Origin: Clostridia bacterium
Lineage (GTDB): Bacteria > Bacillota > Clostridia > HGM11514
Assembly (NCBI GenBank): GCA_900757255.1
Contig: CAAENE010000183.1
Coordinates: 1-26,300, forward strand
Direction: 5' to 3'
Length of the DNA: 26,300 nucleotides
Shown: in pieces, positions 21,302 through 26,300 of the stretch
Numbering within the stretch: position 1 is the first letter of the stretch
Layout of the letters: every line of letters begins with the position of its first letter
Position numbers and translations under genes: made by a program
Notes under the pieces: generated by a model
Database searches by the model: none
What the model was told of the DNA's origin: nothing
Seen by the model: only the letters and a program-made list of their open reading frames with translations

Positions 21302-22744
21302 TTATTCAAGGTTTGTTCCCGGGAAATAATGGGCCAAAATTTCGCTGTAGCTTTTGCCCATTTCAGCCATGGCTTTTGCGCCATACTGGCTCATACCGAC
21401 GCCATGCCCATACCCTTTTCCAGACAGGACAAAATCGCCTGTCTGACTGTTACTGCCGTTGATAGCCGAGCCGGTTTCTGTTCCGACAGAGGTGATAAAA
21501 ACCGGATTTGAGATAACGGTTCCATCAGTTGCGGTTAAGCTTGAAGCAGACTCGATCCCGCCGCTGGTGATCAGGGAATAAACAGAGGAGCCGCCCTGGC
21601 CGTTGATAGTGAACATCTGGCTTTTGAGGCCAAGAAAGGAGCGGATGCTTTCACGTTCATATTCCTTTGTTCCATTTGTTCCGGTGATAAGAAGCTTTGT
21701 TGCGCGTCCATCGGAGGAATATGAGGTTACCTGCATATTTGTAACTTCGCCGATATCAATCCCGGCGTTTGAAAGCTTCTGCCTGATATCTGCTTTAGAA
21801 AAGGTTACCGTCCAGGCACTGATATTTTTTCCGTCGCCGCTGTCATAGTCCTCAACAGAAATCAAATAGGGTATTTCACTGCCCCAGACGTCTTTGACAT
21901 TTGCAGTACGGCCGCCGCTTGCAGCGGAGTAGTAAATTAACGCAGGCTCGCCGTTATAGACCAGAATCTGCCCGGCAGTGGCATCGACGGCCGCATTTAC
22001 GCGAGGGTCTTCTCTGGAATAGCCGTAATAGGCCTGAGAAGCAGTGGTGTCACAGAGATTAAAGCCATACCGGCTATATTTATTGAAGTTGTTTACAGCA
22101 TAATTGCGGGCGCAAACCGCCTGAGCTTTGAGCGCCTCCGCCGGCCAGGAGGGGGACATTTCGATACTGACCACACCATAGAGATATTCTTCCAGAGGAA
22201 GTACATTGATAATTGTCATATCCGAGCTGGCGAGCCGTCGGATTTCGATTCCGCCGCGATATTTGGTATTGCCGATGGTGACGGGAGCATTATAAAGTGC
22301 TTTTGCCGCAAAAGAGTCCGTATTATCAGAAAAAACAAAGACGTCGGTGCCGCCTGATTTAACGGAAACACCGGTGACAGGAACGGCGTCGCCGCCCTGG
22401 TTGATAACGCGGAACGCGCCCGAAACGTAACCGATCAGCCCGCCGCCCGCAGCAGTGCGCGCTTCCTGTGCCGTTCCATAGCTTCCGGAATAGGTATAGC
22501 CGCCTTCTATTTTTTCGATTGAGATATTGGTAATATCTGAGCGGTTAGACATGGGAACAAACACATCATTGCGATAAGTTCCAAATGAAAATCCCTCGCC
22601 GGAGCTGACAGACACCGATGATTTCGCGCCGGCGCCAAAAAACAGTCCGATGCGGATCATACCGGGAAGCTCACGGGCAGAAACAGAAGTATAATAAGAA
22701 AACAGTAAAATCAAAGTTAATAATCCAGCTGTCCATTTTTTCAT
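21302..22744 (-). CDS. SpoIID/LytB domain protein
   Basis: This 480-aa protein has a signal peptide (MKKWTAGLLTLILLFSYYTSVSA) and a SpoIID/LytB domain over the second half. Signatures: LPLEEYLYGVVSIEMSPSWPAEALKAQAVCARNYA with the putative catalytic Glu, YYSASGGRT-like YYSAASGGRTANV, and the C-terminal KGYGHGVGMSQYGAKAMA. SpoIID is a lytic transglycosylase that trims peptidoglycan during engulfment; LytB proteins stimulate amidases. The promoter is a sigma-A type, not the sigma-E type expected of classic spoIID, so a vegetative LytB-like role is also possible. The start is ATG 22744 with GAGGTGAT four bases upstream. queA follows in the same transcript. Confidence 0.88.
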   Translation of the reverse strand: MKKWTAGLLTLILLFSYYTSVSARELPGMIRIGLFFGAGAKSSVSVSSGEGFSFGTYRNDVFVPMSNRSDITNISIEKIEGGYTYSGSYGTAQEARTAAGGGLIGYVSGAFRVINQGGDAVPVTGVSVKSGGTDVFVFSDNTDSFAAKALYNAPVTIGNTKYRGGIEIRRLASSDMTIINVLPLEEYLYGVVSIEMSPSWPAEALKAQAVCARNYAVNNFNKYSRYGFNLCDTTASQAYYGYSREDPRVNAAVDATAGQILVYNGEPALIYYSAASGGRTANVKDVWGSEIPYLISVEDYDSGDGKNISAWTVTFSKADIRQKLSNAGIDIGEVTNMQVTSYSSDGRATKLLITGTNGTKEYERESIRSFLGLKSQMFTINGQGGSSVYSLITSGGIESASSLTATDGTVISNPVFITSVGTETGSAINGSNSQTGDFVLSGKGYGHGVGMSQYGAKAMAEMGKSYSEILAHYFPGTNLE

Positions 22745-22762
22745 ATGTATCACCTCGCATTC

Positions 22763-22791
22763 ATCATACCAGAAGATGAAGCATTTTGCAA
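22763..22791 (-). promoter_or_regulatory. Sigma-A promoter of the spoIID-like/queA operon
   Basis: Minus strand: -35 TTGCAA (22786-22791), a 17-bp spacer, -10 TATGAT (22763-22768). Transcription would begin almost at the ribosome site. Confidence 0.6.
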
Positions 22792-22920
22792 GTTTTGACG
22801 AAATATGCGGAAAGCAGAAGCAGAAAAAAGCAGCTATTTGTCCGGTTTTGAACTGATGGGCTGCAATGACTGCCTGATACTGAAAAACAGGGCTTTTTTT
22901 GAAAAAGAAAGGAAATTCGC

Positions 22921-22949
22921 TTGAAATTTTAACCAATGTATGGTACAAT
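22921..22949 (+). promoter_or_regulatory. Sigma-A promoter of gyrB-gyrA
   Basis: -35 TTGAAA (22921-22926), a 17-bp spacer, -10 TACAAT (22944-22949). The leader to gyrB is about 290 nt. Confidence 0.7.
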
Positions 22950-22955
22950 TATACT

Positions 22956-23244
22956 ATTATAATAAGTAGGAAAAAACAAAAAATCCGAACCTGAAAAATC
23001 CGGAAAGGCAGAGTATGCCAACCTTGCGCCGACAGAGGCGTTTTATTGTGCAAACAATAGGGTTTACGATGAGCGCAATGGCCGGAGATCTGTCCAAATC
23101 TTTGAATTGGCAAGCCGTTTTCATTGCGCAGCACCGTGCAAGGTGCAAAGCAGCGAAGGCGAGCGGCAAGGTGCGAACCGCTCGATTCGCATTGACGGGT
23201 CGGATTCCTATTTTGTTAAAAGATAGTGCATTGGGGAGGAAATC
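22956..23244 (+). other. Long structured 5' leader of gyrB
   Basis: The leader holds several stems: GCGCAATG/CATTGCGC (23073-23080 with 23122-23129), GCACC/GGTGC (23131-23135 with 23142-23146) and CGAGCGG/CCGCTCG (23160-23166 with 23178-23184). CGCC-GACAGA-GGCG followed by TTTTATT, near 23027-23046, is terminator-like but weak. No reading frame here has a ribosome site. I recognise no known riboswitch. Confidence 0.5.
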
Positions 23245-25164
23245 ATGTCGGATATCACAAAAGTGGAAAATCATTATGACGAAACGCAGATACAGGTTTT
23301 AGAGGGACTGGAAGCGGTGCGCAAACGGCCGGGAATGTATATCGGTTCGACCTCTGCACGCGGCCTGCATCATTTGGTTTATGAAATTGTGGATAACTCC
23401 ATTGACGAAGCCATGGCGGGATACTGCGACGATATCATTGTATCAATTAATGAAGATAATTCAGTAACCGTCAGGGATGACGGACGCGGCATTCCGGTAG
23501 GGATCCAGCCGAAAATGGGGATACCGGCGGTAGAGGTAGTCTTTACAGTGCTTCATGCAGGAGGAAAATTCGGCGGGGACGGTTATAAAGTATCAGGCGG
23601 TCTGCATGGTGTCGGAGCGTCGGTCGTAAATGCGCTGTCAAAATATTTAGAGGTACGGGTGTGCGATGGAAGTGATATCCATTACCAACGCTATGAACGC
23701 GGGCAATCCTGCGGTCCTTTGAAAAGTATCGGAAAGACAGATAAGACCGGAACAGAGGTCACCTTTATGCCGGATGACGAGATTTTTGATACTGTTGAGT
23801 TTGATTATGATATCCTTCTGCAAAGAATGCGCGAACAGGCCTTTTTAAACAAAGGCGTCCGCATTACGCTGGAGGACAAGCGTACCGAGCCGCAGAAAAA
23901 GGTACTGCAATATGAAGGCGGAATCAAATCCTTTGTAGAATATTTGAACCGAAACAAAGAACCCCTGTTTCCGGAAATCATTTATGTGGAATCGGAACAG
24001 GAAGATTCGGAAGTTGAAATAGCTATGCAGTACAACGACAGCTATAGTGAAAATCTGGTCAGCTTTGCCAATAATATCAATACGACCGAGGGCGGGACTC
24101 ACGAAACCGGGTTCAAGGCGGCGCTGACCAGGATATTAAACGATTACGGCAAAAAGAACAATATTATAAAAGAAAACGAAAAGTCATTGTCCGGCGAGGA
24201 TGTCAGAGAAGGCTTGACCGCGGTTATTTCAGTCAAAGTGAAGGAAGCGCAGTTTGAGGGGCAGACCAAAACCAAGCTTGGCAACGGCGAAATCCGTTCC
24301 GTCGTCGAATCGATGATGAACGATAAACTAAATACATTTTTGGAAGAAAACCCGGCGGTTGCGCGGACGATCATAGAAAAATCGCTGACCGCAGCAAGGG
24401 CGAGGGAGGCCGCACGGAAAGCGCGCGAACTGACCCGCCGGAAAAATGCTTTGGATACCATGTCACTGCCGGGCAAACTGGCGGACTGTTCCGATAAAAA
24501 TCCGGACAATACCGAAATTTATATCGTCGAGGGAGACTCCGCGGGAGGCAGTGCAAAACTGGGACGTGACCGCTCCTTCCAGGCTATTTTGCCATTGTGG
24601 GGAAAAATGCTGAACGTGGAAAAAGCACGCCTGGACAGAGTCTATGGCAACGATAAGCTGATGCCTGTTGTAACAGCACTTGGTACTGGAATCGGCGAAG
24701 AATTCGATTACAGCAAATTGCGGTACGGCAAAACGATTATCATGGCCGATGCCGATGTCGACGGTTCCCATATCAGGACATTGCTTTTGACCTTCTTTTT
24801 CCGGTTTATGAGGCCGCTGATCGAAAATGGAAATATTTATATTGCACAGCCGCCTCTGTACCGGGTGGGCAAAGGTAAAAATGTACAGTACGCGTATACC
24901 GACCAGCAGCTGGAGGAAATTATGAAAGGGATAGACCCTGACAAGAAAGTCGATATCCAGCGGTACAAAGGTTTAGGTGAGATGGATCCGCACCAGCTGT
25001 GGGAAACCACGATGGACCCGGCAACCAGAACCATGCTGAGAGTGGAGATGGAGGACGCAGTGATAGCGGACGAGATATTTACCATATTGATGGGAGACAA
25101 GGTGGAACCGCGGCGGGAATTCATTGAAGCCAATGCGCGGTATGTAAATAACCTGGATATTTAA
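23245..25164 (+). CDS. gyrB: DNA gyrase subunit B
   Basis: This 639-aa protein is the ATPase subunit of gyrase, which introduces negative supercoils as GyrA2GyrB2. The N-terminal GHKL ATPase is complete: N51 and E55 in DNSIDEAMAG, DDGRGIP (78-84), GLHGVGASVVNALS from 119. The TOPRIM domain carries E429 in EGDSAGGSA and the D502/D504 pair in DADVDGSH. The C-terminal QRYKGLGEMDPHQLWETTMDP block that contacts GyrA is present. It lacks the extra domain of proteobacterial GyrB, as usual in Gram-positives. GGAGG stands five bases before ATG. The LPLWGKMLNVEKAR stretch has Trp where E. coli has Lys447. gyrA follows after 32 nt. Confidence 0.98.
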   Translation: MSDITKVENHYDETQIQVLEGLEAVRKRPGMYIGSTSARGLHHLVYEIVDNSIDEAMAGYCDDIIVSINEDNSVTVRDDGRGIPVGIQPKMGIPAVEVVFTVLHAGGKFGGDGYKVSGGLHGVGASVVNALSKYLEVRVCDGSDIHYQRYERGQSCGPLKSIGKTDKTGTEVTFMPDDEIFDTVEFDYDILLQRMREQAFLNKGVRITLEDKRTEPQKKVLQYEGGIKSFVEYLNRNKEPLFPEIIYVESEQEDSEVEIAMQYNDSYSENLVSFANNINTTEGGTHETGFKAALTRILNDYGKKNNIIKENEKSLSGEDVREGLTAVISVKVKEAQFEGQTKTKLGNGEIRSVVESMMNDKLNTFLEENPAVARTIIEKSLTAARAREAARKARELTRRKNALDTMSLPGKLADCSDKNPDNTEIYIVEGDSAGGSAKLGRDRSFQAILPLWGKMLNVEKARLDRVYGNDKLMPVVTALGTGIGEEFDYSKLRYGKTIIMADADVDGSHIRTLLLTFFFRFMRPLIENGNIYIAQPPLYRVGKGKNVQYAYTDQQLEEIMKGIDPDKKVDIQRYKGLGEMDPHQLWETTMDPATRTMLRVEMEDAVIADEIFTILMGDKVEPRREFIEANARYVNNLDI

Positions 25165-25196
25165 GGACAGAGGAAAAAACGAGCTGGAGGCACTTT

Positions 25197-26300
25197 ATGA
25201 GTGATTATGAGAATCAAAAAATAGTGAATGTTGAAATATCAAAAGAGATGAAAAAATCCTATATCGACTATGCGATGTCGGTTATCGTAGGGCGCGCGCT
25301 GCCGGACGTGAAGGATGGCTTAAAGCCGGTGCATAGAAGGATATTATATACCATGTACGAAAACGGGATAACGCCAAAAAAAGCGCATCTGAAATGTGCG
25401 GCAACCGTTGGTGACGTGCTGGGTAAATATCATCCGCACGGTGACGCGGCCGTGTACGATTCCATGGTGCGTATGGCGCAGGACTTTTCCTTGCGGTACC
25501 CGTTGATAGACGGGCATGGTAACTTCGGTTCGGTAGACGGCGATCCGCCAGCAGCATACCGTTATACAGAATCGCGCATGAGCGAGCTTTCTATGGAGAT
25601 GCTGTCCGATATTGAAAAAAATACGGTAGACTTTATACCCAATTATGACGGCCGTATGGAGGAACCGGTCGTGTTGCCGGCACGGTTTCCGCAGCTGTTG
25701 GTGAACGGTTCGTCAGGTATTGCCGTTGGTATGGCGACAAATATACCTCCGCATAACCTGAGCGAGGTGATAAACGGTACCATAGCGCTGATTGATAATC
25801 CGGATTTAGAACCGTTGGATTTATTGGCATATATCAAAGGACCGGATTTTCCGACAGCCGGCCTGATCATGGGGCAGAGCGGTATCAGGAGCGCTTGTGC
25901 GACAGGGCGCGGGCGGATAATTATGCGTGCGCGTACCGAGATACAAGACGTGAAAGAGAATAAACAGCGAATTGTTGTGACAGAGATACCATACCAGGTG
26001 AATAAGGCAAGGCTGATAGAAAAAATAGCTGAGCTGGTGAAAGATAAAAGGATAGAAGGTATATCCGACCTGCGGGACGAATCGGATCGCAAGGGAATGC
26101 ACATAGTAATAGAGCTGAAGCGGGATGCGAATGCGAATATCATTCTGAATCATTTATTTAAGTATACCCAGCTGCAGGAAACCTTTTCTATTATAAATCT
26201 GGCGCTTGTGGATAACCAGCCGAAGGTGCTGAACCTGAAAGAGATGCTGGTGCATTATATCGAGCATCAGCGGGACGTTACCGTACGGCGGACAAAATAC
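25197..26300 (+). CDS. gyrA: DNA gyrase subunit A, N-terminal part (cut by window end)
   Basis: The frame is open from ATG 25197 to the last base (368 codons, no stop), so only the first half is here. CTGGAGG stands upstream of the ATG. It includes the winged-helix/breakage-reunion core: SYIDYAMSVIVGRALPDVKDG near residue 21, the quinolone-determining segment from 67 to 106, and catalytic Tyr123 in AAYRYTE. Residue 84 in HPHGDAAVYD is Ala, at the place of Ser83 of E. coli GyrA. The product cuts and rejoins DNA with GyrB. C-terminal DNA-wrapping blades lie beyond the window. GyrA is preferred over ParC because it is paired with a single gyrB and begins MSDYENQKIVNVEISKEMK. Confidence 0.97.
   Translation, partial: MSDYENQKIVNVEISKEMKKSYIDYAMSVIVGRALPDVKDGLKPVHRRILYTMYENGITPKKAHLKCAATVGDVLGKYHPHGDAAVYDSMVRMAQDFSLRYPLIDGHGNFGSVDGDPPAAYRYTESRMSELSMEMLSDIEKNTVDFIPNYDGRMEEPVVLPARFPQLLVNGSSGIAVGMATNIPPHNLSEVINGTIALIDNPDLEPLDLLAYIKGPDFPTAGLIMGQSGIRSACATGRGRIIMRARTEIQDVKENKQRIVVTEIPYQVNKARLIEKIAELVKDKRIEGISDLRDESDRKGMHIVIELKRDANANIILNHLFKYTQLQETFSIINLALVDNQPKVLNLKEMLVHYIEHQRDVTVRRTKY

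Noticed and set aside
22872..22898. Small RNA ending at a terminator-like hairpin (GCCTG...CAGGGC, then T7)
   Set aside because: The only upstream plus-strand TTGACG (22795-22800) has no matching -10 at 16-18 bp; the stem is short and imperfect.
22745..23244. Replication origin near gyrB
   Set aside because: No dnaA, dnaN or recF gene and no cluster of TTATCCACA boxes in the gap.
23015..23302. 95-residue plus-strand frame in the gyrB leader
   Set aside because: It has no ribosome site, overlaps the gyrB start, and its codons are explained by the hairpins of the leader.
24529..24650. Trp at the E. coli Lys447 position of GyrB as a resistance change
   Set aside because: The LPLWGKMLNVEKAR form appears to be ordinary in a branch of clostridial GyrB as far as I recall, so it is not flagged as unusual.

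Overview
The window looks like chromosome from an anaerobic, spore-forming member of the Clostridia (Firmicutes) that I cannot place to genus. Reasons: AGGAGG-type ribosome sites throughout, TTG and GTG starts, sigma-A promoters with 16-18 bp spacers, a Veg homologue, a SpoIID-family protein, a fermentative iron alcohol dehydrogenase, a Gram-positive-type short GyrB, and a small N/Q-rich gene behind a sporulation-like promoter. Nearly everything is core or house-keeping. No prophage, complete insertion sequence or CRISPR array is visible. The accessory signal is in intergenic palindromic elements and a few small regulators.

Layout. 1-291: three copies of a ~60 bp structured palindromic repeat plus an unrelated hairpin. 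292-3621 (minus): operon of a YpsA-like SLOG protein, a zinc-ribbon/DUF2007 protein, a YjbQ-family protein and a multidomain GH16 protein without a signal peptide. 3799-6083 (minus): operon of an LDH/MDH-superfamily dehydrogenase, which has Arg at the substrate-specificity position, and a malic enzyme. 6313-7698 (plus): iron alcohol dehydrogenase. 7702-8540: divergent pair of a degenerate SLOG protein and an XRE regulator sharing an inverted-repeat operator. 8521-9687 (minus): amidohydrolase. 9767-10079 (plus): 52-residue Asn/Gln-rich protein. 10074-14676 (minus): MMPL/RND transporter and a secreted coiled-coil partner. 14799-15447 (minus): small ribbon-helix-helix regulator and tRNA-Val(GAC). 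15566-17383 (plus): pfkA-pgsA operon. 17201-17357: a second cluster of palindromic elements. 17477-18275 (minus): flavodoxin-domain protein and Veg, separated by a perfect 36-bp palindrome. 18405-19504 (plus): cysK/cysM-type synthase with a structured leader. 19535-22791 (minus): SGNH hydrolase, then the spoIID-like/queA operon. 22921-26300 (plus): gyrB with a ~290-nt structured leader, then gyrA, cut by the window edge.

How it works together. PfkA feeds glycolysis. The dehydrogenase-malic enzyme operon and the iron alcohol dehydrogenase handle reduction around pyruvate; Arg84 in the LDH-like enzyme suggests an oxaloacetate-malate-pyruvate shunt rather than plain lactate formation. Envelope functions include PgsA (phosphatidylglycerol), the MMPL pair and the SpoIID/LytB protein.

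Most notable: the compensated base pairs in the repeats at 1-244, the N/Q-rich gene with a sigma-G-like promoter, the XRE/degenerate-SLOG pair, the specificity residue of the dehydrogenase, and the hairpin-rich intergenic elements. All functional statements rest on reading motifs and on remembered family knowledge; no database was searched.
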